From contig CP073744.1 in the NCBI GenBank assembly GCA_024397955.1, positions 496,001-560,000 on the forward strand: a DNA stretch of 64,000 bases, in the 5' to 3' direction. Source of the DNA: a bacterium SCSIO 12696. GTDB taxonomy: Bacteria; Pseudomonadota; Gammaproteobacteria; Pseudomonadales; Porticoccaceae. Below are positions 12,001-18,414 of this stretch, piece after piece. The notes below the pieces were generated by a model. The model was not told the DNA's origin, ran no database searches, and saw only the letters and a list, made by a program, of their open reading frames with translations. How positions within the stretch are numbered: the first letter of the stretch is position 1; the number at the start of each line of letters is the position of its first letter. Both the position numbers and the translations under genes were made by a program.

Positions 12001-13604
12001 GTACGGTCAATATCGATGCAGCTGGAAATGTCACCTTTACTCCATCTGCCAACTACAGCGGCCCGATCAGTTTTGATTATGTTGTGTCAGATGGTGCCGG
12101 GGGTACTGATACGGCAACAGTGACAGGAACTGTTACACCTGTCGTAGACGCACCGATTCTTACTGTTGTCGATCAAGTGACCTCATTGCTGTTACCTGAT
12201 GAGTCCATAGACACTGTAACAGCGACATCTCAGGCAGATTTAGAAAGTCAGCTTGGCCTGACTGCCGGTAGCCTGGATACGTTCAGCCCACCGGGAAGTG
12301 ATCCAGGCACTGTCAACGTGTTTGATGGTGATAGAACAAGCTACACAATCAACCTGGAAGCTGGGGGCGAGGCAAGCTTTGACTGGGTGTTTGATAATGG
12401 GGAAGACACAACAGGCGAAATCAACAATGGTTTTAACGACCTTGTATTGTTTGTTGTTACCGACCCCAATGGGGTAACCACAACGTCCATCGTTACCTCC
12501 TCTGAACAGGCAGGTGCATCCACCGATACCAATGGTACTCAAACCCATACAGCTGGACTGTCAGGGGAGTTCCAGTTCTCGTTTATCGTGCTCAATGGTC
12601 GGGATGGCGCCAAAGACTCCAGTGTTTCTCTATCCAATGTGCGCGCCACCAATGCAGCCGGTAATCTGATTTTCGGCAGTGTAATTCCTTTGGCAATTGG
12701 TGCTGCGCTGGCCGATACAGACGGTTCTGAAACATTGGCGCTGCAAGTAAGTGGTGTTCCCGCTGGAGCAACACTGAGTGCTGGTACGGATTTGGGAGGA
12801 GGTGTATGGAGTTTGTCGGCAGCTGATTTAAGTGGCTTGACGATAAACCCGCCTGCTGGATTTACTGGCACAATTAACCTTGATGTGCAGGCTCAATCTA
12901 CAGAGAGTGATGGCACAACGGCCACTGTCAATGAAAGCATTACAGTAACCGTTGATAGCACAACAAATAATATTTCAGGTACCACCGCTGGAGACACACT
13001 AACCGGGACGGCCGGTAACGATAATATCAGTGGTTTGAATGGTGGTGATGTTATTACTGGTGGCGGTGGTAACGACTTGATCCACGGTGGTGGCGGTGCT
13101 GATGTAATTACTGCGGGTGCTGGTAATGATATCGTTTATGGTGGAGCTGGTGGTGACAACATTTCCGGGCAGGCCGGTAACGATATCCTGTATGGTGGCT
13201 CCGGTATTGACACGATAGATGGTGGTGCCAATAACGACATCATCTACGGTGGTACTGGAGGTGACACATTAACCGGTGGAACAGGTGCAGATACTTTTGC
13301 CTGGGCAGCCGGTGATGCAAGTGGCTCCCCTGTAGATACCATTACCGATTTCAATACCGGGGAAGACCTTTTGGATCTCAGTGATTTGCTCAGTGGTGAA
13401 AATGCCAACAATTTGGAAGAGTATCTGTCTTTCAACTTTGACGGCAGCGACACTACCATCACCGTAGACACTAATGGCTCAGCCGCTGGTGGCGATAGTC
13501 AGGAAATCGTCCTCCAGGGTGTAGACCTCACCGCTGGCGGCACTTTGGTTGATGCCGATATCATCAACAATTTGATTACCAATAATAATTTGATTGTTGA
13601 TTAA
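1..13604 (+). CDS. Giant RTX/VCBS-repeat surface adhesin, LapA-type (5' end outside window)
   Basis: The frame is already open at the first base and GTG at position 3 is an internal valine codon, so this is the C-terminal ~4,530 residues of a larger protein. Seen in order: about 32 near-identical 102-residue VCBS-type units (to 9889); alternating divergent cadherin-like units, each starting near an ENT/ENA motif (about 10021-11518); one more array-type unit (11520-11830); a unit with the NDTDVDGDSLT motif (about 11840-12150); a unique beta-rich segment (about 12150-12960); glycine/aspartate nonapeptide repeats of the GGxGxD type (about 13000-13300), which bind calcium in RTX proteins; and a tail with DTITDFNTGEDLLDLSDLL, typical of the type I secretion target domain. 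The family is exported in one step and works in surface attachment or biofilm. The neighbouring lapG-type and lapD-type genes support a LapA role. The N-terminal retention module and cleavage site lie outside the window, and no type I secretion genes are visible. Confidence 0.9.
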   Translation, partial: VDNGEGALASSTATFGTVTVDGAGNWTYALDNGNATVQALAAGETLTDTITFTSDDGTTQTQDITITGANDAAVITVVAADTAVTEDDAGNNTASGTVTVTDVDNGEGALASSTATFGTVTVDGAGNWTYALDNGNATVQALAAGETLTDTITFISDDGTTQTQDITITGANDAAVITVVAADTAVTEDDAGNNTASGTVTVTDVDNGEGALASSTATFGTVTVDGAGNWTYALDNGNATVQALAAGETLTDTITFTSDDGTTQIQDITITGANDAAVITVVAADTAVTEDDAGNNTASGTVTVTDVDNGEGALASSTATFGTVTVDGAGNWTYALDNGNATVQALAAGETLTDTITFTSDDGTTQTQDITITGANDAAVITVVAADTAVTEDDAGNNTASGTVTVTDVDNGEGALASSTATFGTVTVDGAGNWTYALDNGNATVQALAAGETLTDTITFTSDDGTTQIQDITITGANDAAVITVVAADTAVTEDDAGNNTASGTVTVTDVDNGEGALASSTATFGTVTVDGAGNWTYALDNGNATVQALAAGETLTDTITFTSDDGTTQTQDITITGANDAAVITVVAADTAVTEDDAGNNTASGTVTVTDVDNGEGALASSTATFGTVTVDGAGNWTYALDNGNATVQALAAGETLTDTITFISDDGTTQTQDITITGANDAAVITVVAADTAVTEDDAGNNTASGTVTVTDVDNGEGALASSTATFGTVTVDGAGNWTYALDNGNATVQALAAGETLTDTITFISDDGTTQTQDITITGANDAAVITVVAADTAVTEDDAGNNTASGTVTVTDVDNGEGALASSTATFGTVTVDGAGNWTYALDNGNATVQALAAGETLTDTITFTSDDGTTQTQDITITGANDAAVITVVAADTAVTEDDAGNNTASGTVTVTDVDNGEGALASSTATFGTVTVDGAGNWTYALDNGNATVQALAAGETLTDTITFTSDDGTTQTQDITITGANDAAVITVVAADTAVTEDDAGNNTASGTVTVTDVDNGEGALASSTATFGTVTVDGAGNWTYALDNGNATVQALAAGETLTDTITFISDDGTTQTQDITITGANDAAVITVVAADTAVTEDDAGNNTASGTVTVTDVDNGEGALASSTATFGTVTVDGAGNWTYALDNGNATVQALAAGETLTDTITFTSDDGTTQTQDITITGANDAAVITVVAADTAVTEDDAGNNTASGTVTVTDVDNGEGALASSTATFGTVTVDGAGNWTYALDNGNATVQALAAGETLTDTITFTSDDGTTQTQDITITGANDAAVITVVAADTAVTEDDAGNNTASGTVTVTDVDNGEGALASSTATFGTVTVDGAGNWTYALDNGNATVQALAAGETLTDTITFTSDDGTTQTQDITITGANDAAVITVVAADTAVTEDDAGNNTASGTVTVTDVDNGEGALASSTATFGTVTVDGAGNWTYALDNGNATVQALAAGETLTDTITFISDDGTTQTQDITITGANDAAVITVVAADTAVTEDDAGNNTASGTVTVTDVDNGEGALASSTATFGTVTVDGAGNWTYALDNGNATVQALAAGETLTDTITFISDDGTTQTQDITITGANDAAVITVVAADTAVTEDDAGNNTASGTVTVTDVDNGEGALASSTATFGTVTVDGAGNWTYALDNGNATVQALAAGETLTDTITFTSDDGTTQTQDITITGANDAAVITVVAADTAVTEDDAGNNTASGTVTVTDVDNGEGALASSTATFGTVTVDGAGNWTYALDNGNATVQALAAGETLTDTITFTSDDGTTQTQDITITGANDAAVITVVAADTAVTEDDAGNNTASGTVTVTDVDNGEGALASSTATFGTVTVDGAGNWTYALDNGNATVQALAAGETLTDTITFTSDDGTTQTQDITITGANDAAVITVVAADTAVTEDDAGNNTASGTVTVTDVDNGEGALASSTATFGTVTVDGAGNWTYALDNGNATVQALAAGETLTDTITFTSDDGTTQIQDITITGANDAAVITVVAADTAVTEDDAGNNTASGTVTVTDVDNGEGALASSTATFGTVTVDGAGNWTYALDNGNATVQALAAGETLTDTITFTSDDGTTQTQDITITGANDAAVITVVAADTAVTEDDAGNNTASGTVTVTDVDNGEGALASSTATFGTVTVDGAGNWTYALDNGNATVQALAAGETLTDTITFTSDDGTTQTQDITITGANDAAVITVVAADTAVTEDDAGNNTASGTVTVTDVDNGEGALASSTATFGTVTVDGAGNWTYALDNGNATVQALAAGETLTDTITFTSDDGTTQIQDITITGANDAAVITVVAADTAVTEDDAGNNTASGTVTVTDVDNGEGALASSTATFGTVTVDGAGNWTYALDNGNATVQALAAGETLTDTITFTSDDGTTQTQDITITGANDAAVITVVAADTAVTEDDAGNNTASGTVTVTDVDNGEGALASSTATFGTVTVDGAGNWTYALDNGNATVQALAAGETLTDTITFTSDDGTTQTQDITITGANDAAVITVVAADTAVTEDDAGNNTASGTVTVTDVDNGEGALASSTATFGTVTVDGAGNWTYALDNGNATVQALAAGETLTDTITFTSDDGTTQTQDITITGANDAAVITVVAADTAVTEDDAGNNTASGTVTVTDVDNGEGALASSTATFGTVTVDGAGNWTYALDNGNATVQALAAGETLTDTITFTSDDGTTQTQDITITGANDAAVITVVAADTAVTEDDAGNNTASGTVTVTDVDNGEGALASSTATFGTVTVDGAGNWTYALDNGNATVQALAAGETLTDTITFTSDDGTTQTQDITITGANDAAVITVVAADTAVTEDDAGNNTASGTVTVTDVDNGEGALASSTATFGTVTVDGAGNWTYALDNGNATVQALAAGETLTDTITFTSDDGTTQTQDITITGANDAAVITVVAADTAVTEDDAGNNTASGTVTVTDVDNGEGALASSTATFGTVTVDGAGNWTYALDNGNATVQALAAGETLTDTITFTSDDGTTQTQDITITGANDAAVITVVAADTAVTEDDAGNNTASGTVTVTDVDNGEGALASSTATFGTVTVDGAGNWTYALDNGNATVQALAAGETLTDTITFISDDGTTQTQDITITGANDAAVITVVAADTAVTEDDAGNNTASGTVTVTDVDNGEGALASSTATFGTVTVDGAGNWTYALDNGNATVQALAAGETLTDTITFTSDDGTTQIQDITITGANDAAVITVVAADTAVTEDDAGNNTASGTVTVTDVDNGEGALASSTATFGTVTVDGAGNWTYALDNSNPDVEALLEGETLVDTIIFTSDDGTSVTQSVTITGSNAVPIVSNDTATTSENTVLNDTVPVATDVDGVITGYSLASGVGAGNGNLVFNLDGSYSFDPSSDFDDLAVGESRDVTFNYTALDDAGGESSEATVTITVTGTNDAPIASNANAGTTENAILNSNVPAAADVDGTIASYDLRTDVGEGSLVFNPDGTFTFDPGSDFDDLAPDATRDVTFTYVAIDNNGAESNEASITITVTGTNDVPVAFDDTATTSENTVLNDTVPVATDVDGVITGYSLASGVGAGNGNLVFNLDGSYSFDPSSDFDDLAVGESRDVTFNYTALDDAGGESSEATVTITVTGTNDAPIASNANAGTTENAILNSSVPAAADVDGTIASYDLRTDVGEGSLVFNPDGTFTFDPGSDFDDLAPDATRDVTFTYVAIDNNGAESNEASITITVTGTNDVPVAFDDTATTSENTVLNDTVPVATDVDGVITGYSLASGVGAGNGNLVFNLDGSYSFDPSSDFDDLAVGESRDVTFNYTALDDAGGESSEATVTITVTGTNDAAVITVVAADTAVTEDDAGNNTASGTVTVTDVDNGEGALASSTATFGTVTVDGAGNWTYALDNGNATVQALAAGETLTDTITFTSDDGTTQTQDITITGANDAPVAVDDTFTVAEDGTTAVLDLLGNDTDVDGDSLTLQSVAGTAVTPGTAQSIAVTNGTVNIDAAGNVTFTPSANYSGPISFDYVVSDGAGGTDTATVTGTVTPVVDAPILTVVDQVTSLLLPDESIDTVTATSQADLESQLGLTAGSLDTFSPPGSDPGTVNVFDGDRTSYTINLEAGGEASFDWVFDNGEDTTGEINNGFNDLVLFVVTDPNGVTTTSIVTSSEQAGASTDTNGTQTHTAGLSGEFQFSFIVLNGRDGAKDSSVSLSNVRATNAAGNLIFGSVIPLAIGAALADTDGSETLALQVSGVPAGATLSAGTDLGGGVWSLSAADLSGLTINPPAGFTGTINLDVQAQSTESDGTTATVNESITVTVDSTTNNISGTTAGDTLTGTAGNDNISGLNGGDVITGGGGNDLIHGGGGADVITAGAGNDIVYGGAGGDNISGQAGNDILYGGSGIDTIDGGANNDIIYGGTGGDTLTGGTGADTFAWAAGDASGSPVDTITDFNTGEDLLDLSDLLSGENANNLEEYLSFNFDGSDTTITVDTNGSAAGGDSQEIVLQGVDLTAGGTLVDADIINNLITNNNLIVD
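3..9889 (+). repeat. Tandem array of a 306-bp unit, about 32.3 copies, in frame
   Basis: The same 306-bp (102-codon) sequence repeats head to tail without interruption from the window edge to 9889, where identity stops at one base (aac becomes aat at 9888-9890). Copies differ at only a few sites: Thr or Ile in TFTS/TFIS, Thr or Ile in TQTQ/TQIQ, CTC or CTG in the TLTD leucine, a silent block in the ITVVAAD segment (about 1145, 1749 and 2978), and GAT or GAC near 6078 and 6996. The array probably continues to the left, so the true copy number is unknown. Confidence 0.97.
10021..11518 (+). repeat. Divergent 606-bp two-domain repeat, order B-A-B-A-B
   Basis: Two different ~101-residue cadherin-like units alternate here. 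Unit B carries TSENTVLNDTVPV and unit A carries TTENAILN. The B starts lie 606 bp apart (the same bases at about 10029, 10635 and 11241), and the copies are almost identical at the DNA level, with rare changes such as AAC/AGC in the second A unit. Base composition is visibly more AT-rich than in the 306-bp array. The block lies inside the giant adhesin gene. Confidence 0.9.
11520..11830 (+). repeat. Isolated copy of the 306-bp array unit downstream of the divergent block
   Basis: After the third B unit the sequence switches abruptly back to the GC-rich array unit, including the CTC leucine variant seen in array copies near 141, 2586, 3810, 5646 and 9013. It leaves the array sequence near 11808, where CATCACCATCACC becomes CATCACTATTACC. 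It is separated from the main array by about 1.6 kb. Confidence 0.9.
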
Positions 13605-13631
13605 GAGGCGGCGCATATATCGCGGAAAACG

Positions 13632-13668
13632 GCACCTTGGAGTTATTGCTCCAAGGTGCTTTCTTTTA
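13632..13668 (+). terminator. Intrinsic terminator of the adhesin gene
   Basis: A perfect 11-bp stem (13632-13642 with 13649-13659) with a six-base loop is followed by a T-rich run. The stop codon of the converging lapG-type gene (13643-13645) lies in the loop, so the hairpin is shared between the two converging transcripts. On the minus strand it is followed by a shorter T-run. Confidence 0.85.
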
Positions 13669-14326
13669 TTCGCTTTCTCAAATCTGACCAGGCTTTTAGT
13701 TGATTGGAACTGCCGCTGGCTTGCGATTCGTTGCGAGATCGGCTCAACCATAAATTTTCGGCATTAAAGCTATAGACGGGAATCAAATCAGTGCGCTCTG
13801 AGGCGGGTTTGATGCGGCGATTGAGGTTGTCGAGAATCAGCGGTTGGGATGATGGAGTAGGGTAGTAGGCCAACACCATGTGAGCCTGGTTGATGCTGGT
13901 AGCAGTTACGTAGGTAATGCGTAGCTTCTCGGCTTTTACCCCCAATTCTCTTAGGGTGAAATATTTAGCGATGGAGTAATCTTCGCAATCGCCGGCATCC
14001 TGAATCAGAAATTCAACAGGCGTGGCCCAGTAATCTTTTTGTTTCCACAGGGCCATATCGTTGGTAAAACGAGCGCCGTTAAAAAAATCATTCACTGCCT
14101 CCAACTTGTCCGGTTCCTCTAACTGCTGGCTGCTATGAATTAATTTTTGCCAGTAAAGCAAGCGGTTTTCTGCTGCTATGCCATGTTGCTTGCGAACATT
14201 GCTTAGCAATTTATCGCTGAGGCGGAACAGAGGTTTTTCCTGGGAATACACGTACAGGCCCAGAAGCAACAGCCCTGTGCTACAGAAAACAACTATGGCC
14301 TTGGAAAGCAGTCGCCTAGCCAACAT
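13643..14326 (-). CDS. lapG: LapG-type periplasmic cysteine protease (transglutaminase-like, DUF920/BTLCP)
   Basis: The product is about 227 residues from ATG 14326, chosen because it begins with a short basic stretch and a hydrophobic export segment; the frame stays open up to 14440. The catalytic triad of the family is visible: Cys114 in GDCEDYSIA, His149 in NQAHMVL and Asp166 in LILDNLN. In Pseudomonas fluorescens LapG cuts the N-terminus of the adhesin LapA and releases it from the outer membrane when c-di-GMP is low; the calcium-dependent protease is sequestered by LapD when c-di-GMP is high. Here it sits between the C-terminus of a giant RTX adhesin and a divergent lapD, the expected partners. 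The substrate cleavage site is outside the window, so the link to this adhesin is inferred from context. Confidence 0.88.
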   Translation of the reverse strand: MLARRLLSKAIVVFCSTGLLLLGLYVYSQEKPLFRLSDKLLSNVRKQHGIAAENRLLYWQKLIHSSQQLEEPDKLEAVNDFFNGARFTNDMALWKQKDYWATPVEFLIQDAGDCEDYSIAKYFTLRELGVKAEKLRITYVTATSINQAHMVLAYYPTPSSQPLILDNLNRRIKPASERTDLIPVYSFNAENLWLSRSRNESQASGSSNQLKAWSDLRKRIKESTLEQ

Positions 14327-14525
14327 TATTCTTTTTATGCCCGTGTGATGCTCTGTTATCGGCAACAATCGAAAAATCATAATACCTGGGCGAGAAATTG
14401 TTGCGGCAGAGCCGACAAAAATAAAAGTTGGTATTTGCAATTGCGGTGGCTAACCGTGATGATTTGGGCTCAAGCAACGCCAAAATTGGTCGAAAAGCAA
14501 CAATAATAACCACGGGAACTAGTAA

Positions 14526-16490
14526 GTGACGCTTTATCGACAGCTTATTGCCGCTGTAACTCTACTGCTTACCCTTCTGTATGGCGTCAATATCGTTATT
14601 GGCGTTCACCAGACTCGCATTCTTCTGGACGCGCAGATGGCTGTGCATGCTCGGGATACGGCGACATCAGTCGCCTTGTCCATGACCCAGGCAGCCCAGC
14701 AGCAAGATATGGCTACGTTAGACACCATGTTTAACGCGGTTTCCGACAGTGGCTATTTCAGCAGCATGGTGTATCGGAATCTGGATGGCGAGGTGGTTCT
14801 TGAACGTACCTTCCCCATTGCTGCCAATGGCGTACCCCAGTGGTTTGTTGAATTATTGCCACTAACTTCGCCGGTAGGGCAGGCCGAAGTGCATTCCGGT
14901 TGGCTTCAATTGGGCACATTGACAGTGACCAGCCACCCGGGCCAGGCGTATATCAAACTGTGGACTACTACTGAACAACAGCTGAGTGCTTTTGCGCTGG
15001 TGATGTTTTTGGTGTGTTTGATCGCGTCATTGGCTTTGCGGGTTTTGCTAAAACCCTTGGCTCAGGTGGAACAACAGGCGAAAGATATCGCCGAGCAACA
15101 GTTCGTTACCGTGGACTCACTACCTCGAACTCGGGAGCTGCGCCGGGTGGTAGAAACCATGAACACCATGTCTACCCAGTTGAAGAGTATTTTTGAGCAG
15201 CAACTGGGGCAAATTGAGCACTTGCAGGAACAGTCTTTACGGGATCCGGTTACCGGGCTTAGCAGTCGTTTGGATTTTGATGCCAGAACCGCCAGCCTGT
15301 TGCGGGAAGAGCGAGGAGAACTGCCTGGCGCACTGATGATCCTTACCATCAGCAATATGCAGCAGGTTAATGGCAAGGAAGGCCGGGCAGGGGGCAACAA
15401 AGTGCTGCGGGCGGTTGGAGAGCAACTGCAAGAGCTGTTGGCACCATACCCTCACTCCATTGTCAGCCGTCGTCAGGGGCCAGAAATTACCTTGTTTATC
15501 CCCCACATTATCGAAGCTGAAGGCACTGAACTGGCCGAGAAGGTGTTTGATGTGACTCGCCAGGTGCAGTGGCACCACTGGAGTGACGTGTCATTGGTGG
15601 TGCATATGGGTTACAGCTATGCCAGCCAGATTAATGATATCGGCAATTTACTCAGTGAAGCGGATATCGCCTTGTATCGAGCCAAAGAAAGCAGTGACAG
15701 CTGTTGGAAAAGCTTGGAGGAAGCAGAACAAGAACAGGCATTACCCGTGCTGTCTGCCTCCACAGACGAATGGCGTCAGATTCTCAATAGTGCCATTGAT
15801 AACGCCACGCTTGCTTTGCATTACCAGCCGATTTTCGATACCGATAATCAGCTAATTGCCTACGAGAGCTACGCCCGCCTGCCCAGCGGTAATGAGCTGA
15901 TCAGCGCTGGGGTATTTATACCCATGGCCGAGCGCTTTGGTTTTATCAGCGAGTTTGACAAACTCAGTTTGCAAACCCTGGCAAGGCAACAAAACGAATT
16001 CCCGAAAAACGTGTATTTCTGTGCCAACCTGAGCCTGGTTTCCATTCAGGACAGTGCGTTTATTGAGTGGCTGGCGGAGTTCCTGGCTGAGCACTCTTCG
16101 TTAAGTGCGCGCTTGGTGGTGGAGTTATCAGAATACGCCATGCAGGTGAATGAGCAGTATGTGCGCCAGTTCAGTGAATTACTGCAAGAACACAACGCCA
16201 GCCTGGCCATTGACCACTTCGGGCTCGAGTCCTCGGCCTTTGGCTACCTCAGCAGCTTGCCATTGCGCCACATTAAAGTGCACCACAGCTTTATTCACGA
16301 CTTGGATAGTAATCAGGACAACCGTTTTTACATCCAGTCTCTCGTTCAAGTGGCACGCAGCCGCAATCTGTTGCTGATGGCGGAAGGGGTGGAGCGCCAG
16401 GAAGAGTGGGACACTCTGCAGGAATTGGGCGTGGATGCCGGCCAGGGTTATCTGCTTGGCCGCCCCTCTGAAAAGCCCATAAAGTCATAA
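14526..16490 (+). CDS. lapD: LapD-type inner-membrane c-di-GMP receptor with degenerate GGDEF and EAL domains
   Basis: The product is 654 residues, close to the ~650 of P. fluorescens LapD. It has an N-terminal membrane segment (about 6-26), a periplasmic domain with GWLQLG (Trp126, equivalent to the Trp that binds LapG), a second membrane segment (about 153-174), a HAMP-like linker, a GGDEF domain whose active site reads RQGPE (about 316-320), and an EAL domain whose signature reads ESY (447-449). Both catalytic motifs are lost, as in LapD, so it should bind c-di-GMP and not make or degrade it. The family relays cytoplasmic c-di-GMP to the periplasm by holding LapG. The start is GTG with only a weak ribosome site; homologues begin at the same place. 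It is divergent from lapG across a 199-bp gap. Confidence 0.92.
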   Translation: MTLYRQLIAAVTLLLTLLYGVNIVIGVHQTRILLDAQMAVHARDTATSVALSMTQAAQQQDMATLDTMFNAVSDSGYFSSMVYRNLDGEVVLERTFPIAANGVPQWFVELLPLTSPVGQAEVHSGWLQLGTLTVTSHPGQAYIKLWTTTEQQLSAFALVMFLVCLIASLALRVLLKPLAQVEQQAKDIAEQQFVTVDSLPRTRELRRVVETMNTMSTQLKSIFEQQLGQIEHLQEQSLRDPVTGLSSRLDFDARTASLLREERGELPGALMILTISNMQQVNGKEGRAGGNKVLRAVGEQLQELLAPYPHSIVSRRQGPEITLFIPHIIEAEGTELAEKVFDVTRQVQWHHWSDVSLVVHMGYSYASQINDIGNLLSEADIALYRAKESSDSCWKSLEEAEQEQALPVLSASTDEWRQILNSAIDNATLALHYQPIFDTDNQLIAYESYARLPSGNELISAGVFIPMAERFGFISEFDKLSLQTLARQQNEFPKNVYFCANLSLVSIQDSAFIEWLAEFLAEHSSLSARLVVELSEYAMQVNEQYVRQFSELLQEHNASLAIDHFGLESSAFGYLSSLPLRHIKVHHSFIHDLDSNQDNRFYIQSLVQVARSRNLLLMAEGVERQEEWDTLQELGVDAGQGYLLGRPSEKPIKS

Positions 16491-16500
16491 CTGCAATCAC

Positions 16501-16538
16501 ACCTGCCCCTTACGAAAGGGGCAGGTGGCCTCTATAAT
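16501..16538 (+). promoter_or_regulatory. gltX promoter within or after an 11-bp inverted repeat
   Basis: TTACGA (16510-16515) and a perfect TATAAT (16533-16538) are 17 bp apart and followed by a GC-rich ACGCCGC. The -35 hexamer lies in a perfect inverted repeat (16501-16511 with 16516-16526) that could also end lapD transcription, although no T-run follows. Confidence 0.6.
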
Positions 16539-16574
16539 ACGCCGCTTTATTTCTCACACGAACCCGGACTACCC

Positions 16575-18059
16575 ATGACCGTTCGCACCCGTATTGCTCC
16601 GTCGCCCACTGGCGACCCCCATGTGGGCACCGCCTATGTGGCCTTGTTTAATCTTTGCTTTGCCCGCCATCACGATGGTGAATTTATCCTTCGCATTGAA
16701 GATACCGACCAAACTCGCAGCACACCGGATTCGGAAAAAGCCATTCTCGATTCCCTGCGCTGGCTTGGCCTGAATTGGGATGAAGGCCCGGATATTGGTG
16801 GTGATCACGGCCCGTATCGGCAAAGTGAGCGTATGGATATTTACGGCCAATACGCCAAAGAATTGGTAGACAAAGGCCATGCGTTTTATTGCTTTGCAAC
16901 GCCTGAAGAGTTGGATCAAATGCGTCGCGAACAAGAGGCGGCTGGTGAAGCGGTTAAATACGATGGCCGGGGTTTGAAGTTAAGCGCCGATGATGTCGAG
17001 CAGCGTCTCGCCGCTGGCGAGCCTTATGTGATCCGTATGAAGGTGCCGGAAGAGGGCACTTGTACGGTGAACGACATGCTGCGTGGTGATATCGAAATCC
17101 CCTGGAAGCAGGTGGATATGCAGGTGTTGTTGAAGGCCGATGGTATGCCCACCTACCATTTGGCCAATGTGGTGGACGACCACCTGATGAAGATCACTCA
17201 TGTGATGCGCGGCGAAGAGTGGATCAATTCGGCTCCCAAGCACAAGCTGCTGTATGAATACTTTGGTTGGGAAATGCCAACCCTGTGTCACATGCCATTG
17301 CTACGCAACCCGGATAAAAGCAAACTCAGCAAACGCAAAAACCCCACCAGCATTACTTTCTACCGGGATATGGGTTACTTGCCAGAAGCGCTGCTGAATT
17401 ACCTGGGTCGTATGGGCTGGTCGATGCCTAACGAAGAAGAAAAATTTACCCTGGCTGAAATGCAGGCAGCGTTCGATATTCACAATGTCTCGCTGGGTGG
17501 TCCGGTATTCGATGTGGAAAAGCTGGATTGGCTCAACGGCCGTTGGATTCGTGAAGACCTGGACGAAGAACAGTTTGCCGAGCGGGTAGCCGCCTGGGCG
17601 TTTAATCGCGATAACCTCAAGCGTATGGTGCCACTTATACAAAGCCGGGTAGAGAAGTTTACCGATATCGCACCACTGGCAAATTTTATGCTTTCGGGCC
17701 TGCCGGTGCTGGATGAAAGCAGCTTTGATAACAAGCGCCTGGACCGGGAAACCGTTTGCAAGATACTGCAATTCAGTTCCTGGCAGTTGGATGCGCTGCA
17801 AAACTGGGAAAGGGACAGCCTCTACAGTGAGTTAAACCAGCTTGCGCAGGCAATGGAGATCAAGCTCAAAGACTTCCTGTCTCCACTGTTTATCGCCATT
17901 GCTGGCTCGCCATCAGCACCGCCGCTGTTTGATGCGATGTCGATTTTAGGGGCCGATATGGTGCGTGCGCGAGTGCGCCATGGCTTGAACTCAGCCGGTG
18001 GTGTTTCCAAGAAACAGGCTAAAAAATTGCTCAAGGAATACCAGCAGTTAGGCCAATAA
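16575..18059 (+). CDS. gltX: Glutamyl-tRNA synthetase
   Basis: This class I aminoacyl-tRNA synthetase charges tRNA-Glu with glutamate in the cytosol. At 494 residues it has the expected length. It begins with [16 protein letters not shown], containing the HIGH-type motif as HVGT, and has the KMSKS-type motif as KLSKR near residue 250. The GluRS-specific insertion and C-terminal anticodon-binding domain follow. It lies alone behind its own promoter, with a tRNA-Ala gene 84 bp downstream; the gltX / tRNA-Ala association is common in gammaproteobacteria. Confidence 0.97.
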   Translation: MTVRTRIAPSPTGDPHVGTAYVALFNLCFARHHDGEFILRIEDTDQTRSTPDSEKAILDSLRWLGLNWDEGPDIGGDHGPYRQSERMDIYGQYAKELVDKGHAFYCFATPEELDQMRREQEAAGEAVKYDGRGLKLSADDVEQRLAAGEPYVIRMKVPEEGTCTVNDMLRGDIEIPWKQVDMQVLLKADGMPTYHLANVVDDHLMKITHVMRGEEWINSAPKHKLLYEYFGWEMPTLCHMPLLRNPDKSKLSKRKNPTSITFYRDMGYLPEALLNYLGRMGWSMPNEEEKFTLAEMQAAFDIHNVSLGGPVFDVEKLDWLNGRWIREDLDEEQFAERVAAWAFNRDNLKRMVPLIQSRVEKFTDIAPLANFMLSGLPVLDESSFDNKRLDRETVCKILQFSSWQLDALQNWERDSLYSELNQLAQAMEIKLKDFLSPLFIAIAGSPSAPPLFDAMSILGADMVRARVRHGLNSAGGVSKKQAKKLLKEYQQLGQ

Positions 18060-18099
18060 CAGGGGTGAGTTTGAACCGCTTTTTTTGCCATAAATCCCC

Positions 18100-18128
18100 T
18101 TGACAGCCACAGGTGTCGCACCTAGAAT
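18100..18128 (+). promoter_or_regulatory. tRNA-Ala promoter
   Basis: TTGACA (18100-18105) and TAGAAT (18123-18128) are separated by exactly 17 bp, followed by a GC-rich discriminator (GCGCACC) and the tRNA 14 bp later. This is a strong sigma-70 match of the type found at stable RNA genes. Confidence 0.85.
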
Positions 18129-18142
18129 GCGCACCTCTTTAC

Positions 18143-18218
18143 GGGGCCTTAGCTCAGCTGGGAGAGCGCAACACTGGCAGTGTTGAGGTCAGCGGTTCGA
18201 TCCCGCTAGGCTCCACCA
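18143..18218 (+). tRNA. tRNA-Ala, anticodon GGC
   Basis: The 76-nt cloverleaf has a 7-bp acceptor stem (GGGGCCT with AGGCTCC), a D-arm, an anticodon stem CAACA/TGTTG with loop CTGGCAG (anticodon GGC), a T-arm with TTCGATC and an encoded CCA end. It has its own promoter upstream and terminator downstream. Confidence 0.98.
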
Positions 18219-18238
18219 CTTTCTTTTGAAAGAATGAA

Positions 18239-18273
18239 AACCCTACGCGAAAGCGTGGGGTTTTTTGTTTTTT
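18239..18273 (+). terminator. Intrinsic terminator of the tRNA-Ala transcript
   Basis: A 10-bp stem with one G-T pair (18239-18248 with 18253-18262) and a GAAA tetraloop is followed by a long T-rich run. Confidence 0.9.
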
Positions 18274-18331
18274 AAAACTGTTGAACCAAAGCACCTAAAT
18301 TAACTACTCATACAAAGACGAGTAGTCATTA

Positions 18332-18358
18332 GGCGCCGATGTTTTGCGGCACCTTTTT
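18332..18358 (+). terminator. Second terminator-like hairpin between tRNA-Ala and purU
   Basis: The arms GGCGCCG and CGGCACC pair with one mismatch and are followed by TTTTTAA. Just upstream is an inverted repeat, ACTACTC (18303-18309) with GAGTAGT (18320-18326). Either may be a backup terminator or a regulatory element for purU; no gene was seen between 18274 and 18414. Confidence 0.35.
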
Positions 18359-18414
18359 AACCCCTCGTGCTACTATTCGCGCCTTATCTGCCATACAAAA
18401 AGCTAAGAACCACT

